The notes under the pieces were generated by a model. The model made no database searches and was not told where the DNA came from. It worked only from the letters and a program-made list of their open reading frames with translations. From contig CM043959.1 in assembly GCA_014529385.2 (NCBI GenBank), positions 48,243,928 through 48,303,927 on the forward strand: a DNA stretch of 60,000 nt. The letters run 5' to 3'. How positions within the stretch are numbered: the stretch's first letter is position 1; every line of letters starts with the position of its first letter. The translations under genes and the position numbers were made by a program. Positions 1 through 9,814 of this stretch are shown here, in pieces. The DNA comes from Adiantum capillus-veneris. Lineage: Eukaryota; Streptophyta; Polypodiopsida; Polypodiales; Pteridaceae.

Positions 1-783
1 GTAGCTACGGACTATTTGACCAAGTGGGCCAAGGCTAAAGAAACTCAAAAGAATGATGCCAGAACCACTATTGCATTTTTATATGATTATGTATTCACAA
101 GATATGGACTGCTAATAGAGATTGTCAGTGATCAGGGAACTCATTTCCTAAATGAGGTAATCGAGTATTTGCTTAATGAGTTCATGGTCATCCATAACTA
201 ATCAGCTCCCTATCACCCACAAGCAAACATACAAGCTGAGCATACGAATAAAATTCTTAGCTCAGTGCTGACTAAAGTGGTTAGTTCAGGAAGGACAGAC
301 TGGGAAATGAATCGCCATGCTGCTCTATGGGCTTATCGAGTTTCATTCAAAACAGATTTAAATTCTACACCATTTAACCTTGTTTATGGTCTTGATGCCA
401 TACTTCCAATAGAACTTCTATTGCCGACATTAAGTGTAGTACAGAATCTTGAGTGGACTGGACATGAATTGTCAAAAAGACTTGAAGATTTGGAAAAGCT
501 AGATGAGCAAAGGCTAACTGCTGTAGCTCATATCTATGCACAAAAGCGGAAAGAAAAACAGTTTTTTGATTCCCACTTAATCACAACAATCTTCAAGAAA
601 GGGGACTTAGTTTTAGTCTATTCCCTTAAGCAACACATTCTCAAGTTTAAGAAAAAGGAAAACGGACCATTTATCATTGAAGATGTATCTCCAAGTGGAG
701 CAATAAAATTGTCCACCCTAGATGGTGAACCAATGGCTAATTGGATTAGTGGATGTCGTTTACAAAATACAATTTTCCACTGA
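1..783 (+). pseudogene. Integrase core and C-terminal part of element A, broken by a stop codon
   Basis: This is the catalytic core of a retroviral-type integrase, which inserts the cDNA copy into the genome. The DDE triad is visible: Asp in VATDYL (codon at 10-12), Asp in IVSDQGTHF (about 130-132), and Glu in QAEHTNK (about 238-240). An in-frame TAA at 199-201 breaks the core in a region that is otherwise continuous in the same frame up to 783. The downstream part has the basic C-terminal fold with KKGDLVLVYSLKQ and no chromodomain, as expected for the OTA clade. The matching part of element B is at 34150-34617 and 22350-22688 on the minus strand. The N-terminus lies beyond the window edge. 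Confidence 0.92.
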
Positions 784-1396
784 CCAATGAATTGCTATAA
801 AGAATGCATGAATCCAAACAAAGGAAGATCAAACAATAGCAGGTTATTGATGAAGCCCAAGAGGAAGCTTAGCTTCGGGTACTCAAGCAGAAAGCTTCTC
901 TCAAGAATCAACAGATATCGATTCCCGTCAACACTCTGAAAATAGATGTTCAACAATGGGAATTACCTAAAGACGCAGTTTCAACAGATGATGACTGGTT
1001 AGATGGAATGGACCTGCACATCAAAGTGCAGCTCAGTAATCATAGAACCAATGCTTTGGTCAACACAGGAGCCAGAGTAAATGCAGTCAGTTATTCCACA
1101 TACAAGAAGGCAACAAGTCAAGCATTGATGGCCGGAATAGCCACAATCAAAGGATGCAACAAGAACCCAATCCCAACAATGGGAGTAGTCAACTTGAACG
1201 TGATAGTACATGGATGTTCATGTGTCCTTATCAGTTTGTATGCTTACTAGATAAACACATGAATGAAACTATGATTCTTGGAATCCCCTGGATGCGAATA
1301 TTCAAAGCAGTATCAGATTGGGATACAAATCAGCTAAAGCTATCACCTAAAGGAGAGCAACTCATTGTTCTAATTGCACCAAGCAAGGAAGAATGA
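784..1396 (+). pseudogene. Second retropepsin-like domain downstream of integrase (element A)
   Basis: Past the integrase the reading frames continue, with frameshifts, through a linker (784-1007) into an aspartic-protease-like domain. The active-site motif reads NTGA (Asn codon at 1062-1064) where retropepsins have D-T/S-G-A. The flap and second half are represented by GVVNLNVIVHG, and the family's C-terminal signature appears as MILGIPWM near 1272-1295. The protein is split over two overlapping frames (1008-1250 and 1154-1396), so there is a frameshift near 1225. Element B carries the homologous domain with DTRA instead, so the two copies have different lesions in the same motif. A protease at this position is unusual because Ty3/Gypsy elements normally carry it between gag and RT, and B also has one there. 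Confidence 0.75.
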
Positions 1397-2069
1397 AAAA
1401 GAAGCAATCAACAGACCAAACCTTGAAGTAGTCAATCTTCTCCATCCCCTCGACAATCAAATGCAACAAGTAGCATGCAAGGAGTCAGGCAAATTTGGGT
1501 ACCAAAAGCATAACTTAAGGATAAACCGATTCAGATATGGGTGCTGAAAACTTCACCGACAAAACAAAAGAAGGTTCCAAGGGTTTAAACACAGAGACGA
1601 GCATCTCCGAGCAAGGAACCTAACATGGATATGGTTTGGAAGAAAAAGGAGCACTTATCTTCTCCACAAACCGCAAAACCAATCAAGCAATGGCGAGTTA
1701 AGTCTCAAAAGACTCCACCACACCATGCAGCACCAAGCCAACCAAGCTACAAATGGCGAGAAAAAGCCCGACAACAAACAAAAGTGCTACCAGAAGCAAT
1801 CAGTGTGCTGAAGCATCCTGATGGTACAATAAAATAGAGAGCACACAAGCTACAAGATTTTCGTTTTGGAAGACATCAGCAACAAACCTCACATCCGAAA
1901 CCCTTGAGTTACTTACTCAAGACCCCGCTCTTGCACAACATAATGGTTTGAATTGCATTGATCTTCATAGCATGGTAGAGCCAACCACGGCTATACATAG
2001 ACACGATTGTTCAACCCATGCACACAGTCGTCCTGGAGTACGCCAGCTAGGAGGGGTGGAAGGGCATTA
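1397..2069 (+). pseudogene. Lysine/proline-rich C-terminal tail after the second protease domain (element A)
   Basis: This is a degraded continuation of the polyprotein. A 70-codon open stretch at 1625-1837 is rich in Lys, Gln, Pro and Ser and ends with HPDGTIK. The corresponding tail in element B reads NPDGTIKQ and continues to DLQSMVDP. I recognise no domain. Conservation between A and B suggests it was coding when the family was active. It ends in a G-rich stretch just before the AT-rich noncoding region. Confidence 0.5.
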
Positions 2070-2829
2070 AGTACTAAGTAATTAAGGGCAATGTTTGAAG
2101 AGGGAGGAAAAAGTTTGATGTTAACGTGTGATTTTTTACAAAATTAACTAATAATTCCCTTATAATTCATCATCAAGGAAAAATTCACTGATAATATCTT
2201 CTCGATGAGTGTAAATAGTGTATATACTATGAGAAAATCATTAAAAATAGTCATTTTTGGATATTTTTCATCATTTTTATTGGTAACGAGACTTAAAAAT
2301 AGAAAAATCCAACAAAAAATAATAAAATTGTGTTTTTCAATGGATTTTCTTAATTATTGGATTTTTACTATACTTTATTAGAGCATTTTACTATTTTCTT
2401 TGATTTTTTTAAATAAACAAGTCAAAAATTAATAATAAATAGCAGGGAAGCTCAGATGGAAAAATGAAAGATACAATGGTGATAAAAAATACAAGGTGCA
2501 CAAGCATAAAAAATTTCAATGAAATCAGAAGATGGAAGCGGGAAGCCTAAATTAGGCGGCCAGTCCTACTTTTGCAAAATTCGTTGCAGAATGAGCTACA
2601 GGAATCCGATCAGGGAAATTTTTGAGTCTAAAATAGGTTTCACAACTTAGTAGGACTAACGAGGAAATCTGGGGAAATTTGGTTCGGGAAGTCCAGGTAT
2701 AGATATCCAAGGTAAGCTAAAACCACCTCATTTCCACTTGCAACCTGTGCAGAGAGAGATTTCGACCTCTTTCGCACGACTTTTTTGGAGCCCACAGCTG
2801 ACCATTTTTAGCGCCGTCTCACACGAGAC
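2070..2829 (+). other. AT-rich noncoding region between pol and ORF3 of element A
   Basis: No credible gene is present. The segment is conserved with the minus strand of 20093-20935 in element B, including a motif that reads through AGTGTAAATAGTGTATATAC near 2208-2230 and a stretch of degenerate poly-A/T. It probably acts as the untranslated leader or promoter of the ORF3 transcript, since a candidate first exon lies at its end (2830-2836). That role is inferred from position only. Confidence 0.5.
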
Positions 2830-2836
2830 ATGAGGG
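2830..2836 (+). other. Candidate first exon of ORF3 (ATG plus four bases)
   Basis: The sequence ATGAGGG is followed directly by GTAAGT, a near-ideal plant 5' splice site. In element B the same position reads ATGAGGG followed by GTACGT (20092 down to 20085, minus strand). Joining to the acceptor at 4278-4279 keeps the frame of ORF3 in A, and the equivalent joint keeps the frame in B. There is no transcript evidence here. Confidence 0.5.
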
Positions 2837-4279
2837 GTAAGTTCTTTACTCGTCAATGATCCATTTTTTACAGCCGATAACTAGTCTAAAGCCCTAGAAA
2901 AAACTCTAGAAATCGAGCAGTGCACGAAGACCTACGACCAAAAATGGACCGTAGCGGTGTGCTAGCTCGACTAAACCAGATGGGATTTAAACATAGCATG
3001 CCCTAACATAATAGAACCTTTCTATATCATCAGTTGACCATTCAGCAGGGGTTGAGGGGGTCCCCAGTAGAAAAGTTAGGTTTTTGGCAAATGCTAGAAT
3101 TCCGACCTGACACCACGGATGGCTTGCTTATGAGGTCCATATACAATGTATATGATTGGTTTGGTGAAATCCATCAAGCAAAGCCCTCAAAAAGTAGAAA
3201 ACGGCTCAAAGGTTACAAAGCGTCAAATTCAACATATAGGGTCAAATTGACTCCAAATGAGCCAGAATTGGACAGGTTGCTTCATGACTATGTTGCGGAC
3301 AAGCCCAAAGCCTCAAAGTTGACCGACCAATCCAACAGGCACGGTAGTCACAAAAAACGGTGATTTCAGATTTGACAAAGCACAAAGTGATGCCGGTATC
3401 ACCAAACTTGACCAAATGCAATTTAGGACTTGTATTAGGTGTATGGAATATGTCTAGGTCAAAATTTGTGAGTTTTGCAACGAAATTGTCACTGTTGTAA
3501 ATAGTTGTGATTATTTACTTTTGCAACATTGTTTCTTGAAAATTGTCACCTCACCTCTCACCTATCATGTGTACACACCTATTACATGCCAAAAATCAAG
3601 TATGAGCCAAAATGACCATGCATTACTTGGGAAATTATCAAAAAATGCAAAGAAGTCTTTGCAAGCCAATTTCTTGGTTATGGACCACATTTCTTGATCC
3701 AAATCACCTTATATCTCATACCGAGGGTATGTGCAATGCCTAGAACCAGTTTGTACCAAAAATGTCAATTTTGAAAGAAAAGTAAGTAATCGTGATTATT
3801 TACTTTCTGGTCAAAATTGGGGAGTTTTGATATTTTGCCATCATACATCCAAAGTACATGATGTGTTAAGCCCACTAGCCAAATTTGAACCAATTTGGAG
3901 CTCAAAATCTCAAATTCCCTTTAAATCTACTGTTTTGGAGACCTAAAGCCAAAATCTGGTACTATTTTCACCCTATGCATCCAAATAAGCCCATATTTCA
4001 CTCAGAGCATGTATTTGGTATATACTTCAAGCCTATGAAGCCAAGTTTGCAAAAAGTTGAAAAATTTCCTCAGCTGTAAATAATCGTGATTATTTACTTT
4101 GTTTGCAAATATTTGTTTTGACTTCATAGTTTTGTTCCTTGCATGTTTTTATGCATCTTTGCTTGTTCAAAAATTGATTTGAAGCAAATTGGACCAAAAT
4201 TTTCACCATTTCAGTCTAAAGGACATTTCAAAGAAAATTCCAACAAATCTACTAACTTTGCACTCTATTCATTGAACAG
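2837..4279 (+). other. Putative intron upstream of ORF3 in element A (1443 bp)
   Basis: It starts GTAAGT at 2837 and ends TTGAACAG at 4279 after a pyrimidine-rich approach. Element B has the equivalent GT...AG interval in only 233 bp (20085 to 19853), so A carries about 1.2 kb of extra sequence here (about 2930-4140). That extra block contains three copies of a 22-bp palindrome and no recognisable gene. The 109-codon open stretch at 3034-3363 lacks an ATG start and has no family resemblance I can name. Confidence 0.5.
3497..4097 (+). repeat. Three dispersed copies of a 22-bp near-perfect palindrome
   Basis: Copies lie at 3497-3518, 3782-3803 and 4076-4097, spaced 285 and 294 bp apart. The ideal half-site is GTAAATAATCG, followed by its reverse complement CGATTATTTAC. 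Each copy departs from this at one to a few positions. Two more copies lie at 59587-59608 and 59893-59914 in the leader of element B. The sequence between copies is only loosely similar, so the palindrome is the conserved part. Confidence 0.85.
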
Positions 4280-7200
4280 GAGCCATGCAAGCATCAGAGA
4301 GGGCCAAGAAGAAGCTCAACCAAAAGGAAAAGCTACAGGAACTGTCCGCTTATCAACTAGACCCCGAGTCAGTCAAAGCAGCCAAGGTATCATACCTCTC
4401 TAGAGAATAGTTAGAAGAGCATCACACAACAGTCTTCAAAGGAATATTCAAAAGTGAAGAGGGACATCAGGTGGAGTTGCAACTCTTACCCAAGGAAGTC
4501 TATGATGTAGCCACCAATCCAGAAACCAAAGAAGCTAACCGCAGGTTGGGACTGAGGGATTTCTACGAACAAGAGCCTTGCGGAGCGGATTTTTAGAAAG
4601 CTTACCAGCTTTTATCCACAATTAAAGAAGATGGAACTGCACAGATATCTGACACCCAAGGGAATAAGGTCAAAGTAGTGATGACTAAAGATATAGTGGC
4701 AGAGGCACTCAGACTGCCCACAGAAGGAATGACCATGCGAGCAAGGGACTGGAAAACCGTAGGAACATTTACCAAAGAGACAGCCACGGCTACATTCGCT
4801 AATTTAATTCACAAACAAGTGGAAGATCTAGCCCGCTTGTACCACGAGCACTTTCATTTTTTTGGCAAAAAGGCCACTAAGGTATACTACGCCAAATCAC
4901 GTCATGGCCACCACATTCACTCAAGTTCTCAAGTAGACAAGAAGGCAACCAGTGGACCACGTGCAGTATGTCTTGACTACCTTGAAGGGCACCAAGAAAG
5001 AAGGCAAAATCACTTACTTGGGTGCGCCAGAGGTCTTGACGAGAATAGCATACCATGCCATCGGCATGGCCGACAATCTACCGCCTGCTCCTGATCAAAA
5101 CACCTGGATATTGGCAGCACAACCCTCTCCAAGAGCTACAAGGTCAAGAAAAATGTCGTATAAATCCAATGAAGATTCAACACAGCAGCGAGAGCTCTGA
5201 CAACGAGGAAAAGAGAGCTCATAGAGAAGAAATGAAAAGAAAAGTTGTGGCCACATACCAAGAAGAGCCAACCCAAAAACAAGCACGCTTTGAAAGAGAG
5301 AAACCTGCCTACCATAACAATAGACAAGCAGAAGGGAAGGACCCAGAGAAATGGGTGCCTGCTAGACTCAAAGGCCCAAGGACGAAGCATCATATAGGAA
5401 AAGAGGCTGAAGATCCGATAGAGATTTTGGAAAGAATGTACCAAGAAGCTGAAGCCCTCAAGATGAAGGAGGCAGAAGATGCGGCAAGGAAAGCCAAAGA
5501 GACGGAAGAACAAAGACAAGCCGAGGAGACGGCTAGAGAAGAAACACAAGAGCAAGGATACGAAACTCTGAGACCCACCTCACCGCCTACAGAACAACAG
5601 GACCATCCCATGCCAAGCCCACCACCATCACTGAGAGAGAGAAAACAAATGAATCTGAATCCAACAAAGAAACAGAATCTACACAAGTGGCGGACCAGCA
5701 AGAGAAAGACAAAGATAAAGAAGCAGAGCCAGAAAAAGAGGCTACCGTTGCACAAGAGAAAGAAACCGATCTAGAGAAGTAAGAAAGTCTAGCACCAAAA
5801 GAGACAACAAAATCTGAACCAGAACCCTCTATTGCAGCACAACAAGAGAAGGATGAAACACCTTCTACTTACACTCAACATGAAATGGCTGAGGCATCAA
5901 AGCCTCAGGATGAAAAAGAAGAAGACCGACCCTCTACCTCCACACAAGAACAACCAACCAGCTACGACGTACCAGAAAGACACACATGAGGCTACAGGCA
6001 CATCTCAGCTGGCAAGACAGGATGATTGGCAGTCCAACGATGAGTTAATAGTACGATTAAATGAATATGAACGGCAGATACAAGAAATGACGGAGAAACT
6101 CCATTCAGTAGCACTAAGCCGCATCACAAAAGTCAAAGAACTTGAGATGGTGATTGACGCTCTCCATGGAGAGTTAGAAGACAGGATGACTGTCATCACT
6201 AATCTTCAAAGGCAGGTGCAAGAGATGAAGGCAGAAGCTGAACAGCATCAGCTAGCTAGAGATAGGCAGCAAAAATAAATGGAGGAGTTAGGAGATCTGC
6301 TCACCAAACTATCCGATGCCTGCAAAGCAAAAGATAAGCAGCTGATAGAAGTTACGAATGAACTTCTTATGAAATCTCTTCCAGCTCAAAAAATTCAGGT
6401 GCAATTAGATGTTGCAAATGCCTCGTTACAGTATTCTGAACATTGGATCAATGATTTGGCGATCTTCTTACGGCAAATCAGGGAAAATCTAGTTGTGGCC
6501 TCGATCAAAGGGACTGACGAAGTATACAAGGCACTTGAAAAGAAGAACAAAGATCTTGAGTTGTAATTAAAGATGGAGCAATCACAGTGTAGGGACCTGG
6601 CACTGATGCGGGTTCAAAGAGAAGAGGATCTCCTATAGGAAATAGCAGAACTCAGTCGAGTTAATCAGCACCTCAGATATGGAAAACCAGACACACAAGA
6701 AGAGGCAGGCACTTCAGAGACGCCGTAGATAGACATACCCAATGTCTCATTTGCTGAGTTTGAAACACAGTCCACAGCAGAGCTGAGTGGTGATGAGGAT
6801 TTTCATATCAACATCACAGATGCAGACACAGTGCCAATGGTCCAGCTGTCAAAAGATGAAGAAGACGCACTAAAAGAGAAGATCACCCAAGAGGTGGATG
6901 AGCAGTGGTAAGCTGCAATGGATTGGGAGTTGAGAGTTCTACACTCTGACGGCATCATTCAACTTACTCCCAATCAGATCAATGCTCAATGGCATCAGCA
7001 ATCCTTGCCATACCCTCTCATCAACGTGGAATTATTACGGGTGAAAGAGAGGTTGTACAAAGATATGCAAGAAGATGGCACAGATAAAGACCACCCAAAG
7101 TGGAGGTTAAGCTGGCTGAACAAGAATTCGAGATACCTAATTTTGTTCACAAGAGCACCTGCAGCCCTTCAAAGAGATCCCACATTTTTTCATGTACCCA

Positions 7201-7805
7201 GAGTAAGGACATGGCAAGCACATGAAGCACTGACAAAGAAGAGGCCAATTTGGCTTAACTACCCAAGACTGCCAGCTCCAGAGAGAGGATAGGCAATAGA
7301 GGAATACATGGTGAAAACCCTAACGGGCACCATGTCTTTCTTCAAGAGTCTACCAGATCTCTCGTGCGCCATGTTATATAAGATCTGCAGAATGTTGCTC
7401 ACATGCATCCAAGTTTTTAATCAGCCTAAGCAAATAGGAGCCCCATGGATATCATTTTTAGAAGGTAACAAAGGCTTATGCTACGATCTGAGTGGGCAAC
7501 CTTCGAAAGAAGTCCTTTATGGCTTCTCTGCCAGATGTATGTTCTTGCCATCAAATAATATGTTGCCCTTTGAAGAAGCTTTCTACACTGGATTCTTCAT
7601 CTGGCAAACGAAGATATTTGCACCGGTGATCAACAATCTTTCATCCAGGTTTGTAGGCTACTCAGTGGTGGAGATGAAGAATAAAGTGACCATGCAATTT
7701 CTGTAAGTGCCCGACAAAGAAAGAAAAATCAGATACCAGAAGGCACTGGATGCGCTTAAAGACCGCCTCGCCAGCCATCAACCCGAAGACTATTTCAGCT
7801 TATGA
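4280..7805 (+). pseudogene. ORF3: long coiled-coil protein encoded 3' of pol (element A), degraded
   Basis: This is an additional gene between pol and the 3' LTR, about 1170 codons, interrupted by stops (for example near 4408 and 4596) and frameshifts. The N-terminal region (about 4284-5095) has features such as RLGLRDFYEQEPCGADF and DIVAEALRLPTEGMTM, which recall the uncharacterised globular domain of many plant transposon proteins. The middle (about 5200-6900) is very rich in Glu, Lys, Gln and Arg and forms a long predicted coiled coil. The C-terminal region (6918-7805) is globular and best conserved with B, with MVKTLTG and LEGNKGLCYDLSGQP. The stop is at 7803-7805, some 25 bp before the polypurine tract. 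The position resembles the env-like ORF of Athila elements, but I see no signal peptide or clear membrane segment. Function is unknown. Confidence 0.7.
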
Positions 7806-7830
7806 ATCTGTGTCAAGGGACGACATAGGC

Positions 7831-7844
7831 GAGGAGGGGGGGAA
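7831..7844 (+). other. Polypurine tract of element A
   Basis: A purine-only run (GAGGAGGGGGGGAA) directly abuts the LTR start TGTTAGC. It is the expected primer for plus-strand cDNA synthesis. The same arrangement is found at 16287-16300 (element B) and 15029-15040 (element C). Confidence 0.9.
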
Positions 7845-8231
7845 TGTTAGCAGCAAGCTAACACGGACACCATTTTTCGGAGTTCTCTTTGTAAAACATT
7901 TATTATTTTGATAAATTGGGAATATTGTAACACCTATTTTCTCGAATAAACTCTGTAATTAATGAGCCAAGGCTACACGCTTCCAAATTGTATCAGCCAG
8001 TCATTTCTTAGCTTTGGTAGAGCTCCAGATTATTAGTCTTGACCACCCAAAAACCTTGGCTAAGGTATAAAATCCAATTTTTGTAAGTTTTTTAGAAGTT
8101 TTTGGATAAGAAATACACAGCGTGAGCTAACGGCGCTCACTTCTCTCCTTCTCGCACTTCCTACTCCCTCTTCGGTTGTTACATTGCAATTGTGTTTGTT
8201 GCATTGCAGCCGCAGGTAAGAGCTCTACGCA
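7845..8231 (+). repeat. 3' LTR of element A (about 387 bp)
   Basis: It starts TGTTAGCAGCAAGCTAACAC, in which GTTAGC and GCTAAC can pair as a six-base stem. It aligns along its length with the split LTR of element B (16286-15995 plus 8858-8770, minus strand). I place the end at TACGCA (8231); both copies have TTGAC next, so the true end could be up to five bases further. The LTR is short for such a large element. Confidence 0.85.
8066..8072 (+). promoter_or_regulatory. TATA box in the LTR of element A
   Basis: TATAAAA lies 220 bp into the LTR, within the block GGCTAAGGTATAAAA, which is conserved in the LTR of element B (minus strand, about 16076-16069). It is the likely promoter of the element. 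Confidence 0.6.
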
Positions 8232-8236
8232 TTGAC

Positions 8237-8764
8237 GTAAGCAATTCACAGTATTTTGTAGCTTTTGGTGTCGCCGACCCGCGGCCTAATTTCTTCATAT
8301 CTAGGAATTTACACTTTTAAATCAAAAACTAAGCATAGGAGGGTATTGGGATATCATTGCTAAGCATCTAGATACATTATGGATAAAAAATGGCTAGGTC
8401 AAAAATCCACTGCTGTTAATAATCGCAATTTTGGAACTTGACCTAAAGTGGGGTTTGAGACCATAAGCATGTGTGCTTAGGTCTTATAAACTTGTTTTAG
8501 AAAAGTTTTTACGTTTAGATGTCATTTGATGCTATAACAGATGTGATTTGTTTGCCGATGAGCGATTGGATTTTGGTTATTTCAATCACTTGAGTGTAGC
8601 TTGAGTTAGATGCGAGTTGTTAGTTGTTTTCCGAGAGATTGACAACCTCTTGTAGCCTCTATGCACTAGTCGAGCCAACTTCATCCCATGGTTTGATAAA
8701 TTAATCGTGGTTCTCGCCTAATACTGCAATAAGATAGTATGGTGAGGTAGACATGCATTCCACA
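8237..8764. other. Spacer between the converging 3' LTRs of elements A and B
   Basis: About 530 bp separate the two LTR ends. No gene is visible. Around 8405-8430 it has TTAATAATCGC in a setting (GGTCAAAAATCC, AACTTGACC) like that around the 22-bp palindromes, so it may itself be a decayed piece of an element leader rather than host sequence. Confidence 0.5.
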
Positions 8765-8769
8765 GTCAA

Positions 8770-8858
8770 TGTGTAGAGCTCTTTCCTGCGGTTGCAACAC
8801 AACAGACGCAACTGCAATGTGATAACCATGGAGGAAGTAGGAAGCGCGAGAAGGAGAG
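8770..8858 (-). repeat. Distal fragment of the 3' LTR of element B
   Basis: On the minus strand this fragment continues the LTR after element C. It matches 8145-8231 of element A (TCTCCTTCTCGC, CCGCAGG, GAGCTCTAC). Bases 8854-8858 (GAGAG) are one copy of the target-site duplication of element C, and 15995-15999 are the other. Removing C and one copy restores a continuous match to the LTR of A. Confidence 0.88.
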
Positions 8859-9794
8859 TGCGGCTAAGACATGCTACACCAAATATGCATCAAGTGGGAG
8901 ACTATGGATGTCATAATATTTTCCACTCACTTTGTATAAGTCTTGGGCTCACTTGGAGATGCAAAGTTGTATATGGTAGTTTGGGGGCTCAAGCTTAAAC
9001 CCATAGTAGAAGGGATTGTGGTGAAAGCCCTTAAAATGAAACCTTTAGGCAAGGAGGCTTCATTCTTAAGTTTCCACTCTTGAGGATGCACTTTTGAGAG
9101 CTCCCTTTCTCTTGAGTGTTAACTCTATGGCCTAGCCTTGAGCTTAATGCCCATGCTTAAGAAGCTAGTGCTGAGCATTGTAATTAGAGCAAGCTCTTCT
9201 TGATTAATCTAATTCTTATTTTCTCATTAGTCTACTTGTTCTCTACATTTCATCTTGTCATGAAGTAGTAGTACACTTTTATTATTTTAGATGTATGTAC
9301 TTCTTGCTAGTAACCACTCTTACCTCTCTACGATGAATTGATTTGCGATATTTAGCATCACAAATTAGGTTGATTAAGTTGGGTCTTAAGCTTGTAATTT
9401 GTGTGTGTGACCTATCCTTTGCTTGTGTGTAGATATGTTTTATGAAGCTCTAGCACCATTCACCTCGTGTGTGTAGCTATTGATGAAGTGCCTTAATTGA
9501 CATGTGGTAATTAGTGTGTACTTATCATTAGTGTGCTTGGGGTTTCTAGTCTATGCCAAGTCGGACTTTGGTGGGCTTGATGTGTGTAGAATATTAATTG
9601 ATTAGTGATTAGATTAGTTTTAGAGTTAGTCTTTCCATGGCTAATCTCTACTTGCATTGGAGAGGTGATCTCTTGAATCCTCTATCCTATTCATCCGATG
9701 CTTGTGCTTCCATGCCCTAGCCGGGTTTCCAGATCCACGGATTTGATAATTTTGTGTGGGTTGAAATTAGGTTGGGCTACAACGCCTCCCTACA
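8859..9794 (+). repeat. 5' LTR of element C
   Basis: It aligns with 15041-15994 throughout. It begins TGCGGCTAAG where the 3' LTR begins TGTTAGCAGCGGCTAAC, so seven bases after the initial TG are missing and the terminal hairpin is lost. It ends CGCCTCCCTACA, directly before the primer-binding site. Confidence 0.88.
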
Positions 9795-9796
9795 TT

Positions 9797-9814
9797 TGGC
9801 GCCATTGCCGGGGA
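9797..9814 (+). other. Primer-binding site of element C (tRNA-Asp type)
   Basis: TGGCGCCATTGCCGGGGA lies two bases after the LTR. It is complementary to the 3' end of plant tRNA-Asp(GTC) apart from one transition (consensus TGGCGCCGTTGCCGGGG). The priming tRNA is inferred from this match. Confidence 0.85.

Larger units (their letters stand above)
1..8231 (+). mobile_element. Element A: 3' part of a giant OTA-type Ty3/Gypsy LTR retrotransposon
   Basis: The window opens inside the integrase of this element and follows it through a protease-like domain, a noncoding region, an additional gene (ORF3), a polypurine tract and the 3' LTR. The order and sequence match element B on the opposite strand, which shows that these pieces belong to one family. 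The coding parts hold stop codons and frameshifts, so this copy is dead. Its 5' half lies outside the window. OTA membership rests on the integrase style (ATDYLTKW, FTRYG, QGTHFLNEVI); the exact lineage within OTA is not determined. Confidence 0.9.

Noticed and set aside
3034-3363. 109-codon open frame in the ORF3 intron of A
   Set aside because: No ATG at the start, absent from B, no recognisable family; likely chance.
5095-5755. Long antisense open frames across the ORF3 coiled coil (rich in Leu, Phe, Cys, Ser)
   Set aside because: They are the reverse complement of a Glu/Lys/Gln-rich coding sequence, which yields few stops; composition is explained by the sense frame, and B shows the same shadow.
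8041-8340. Possible primer-binding site TGGTGTCGCCGACCCGCGG after the LTR of A
   Set aside because: It lies about 35 bases past the LTR end and I cannot match it securely to a plant tRNA 3' end; the structure upstream shows this is a 3' LTR.
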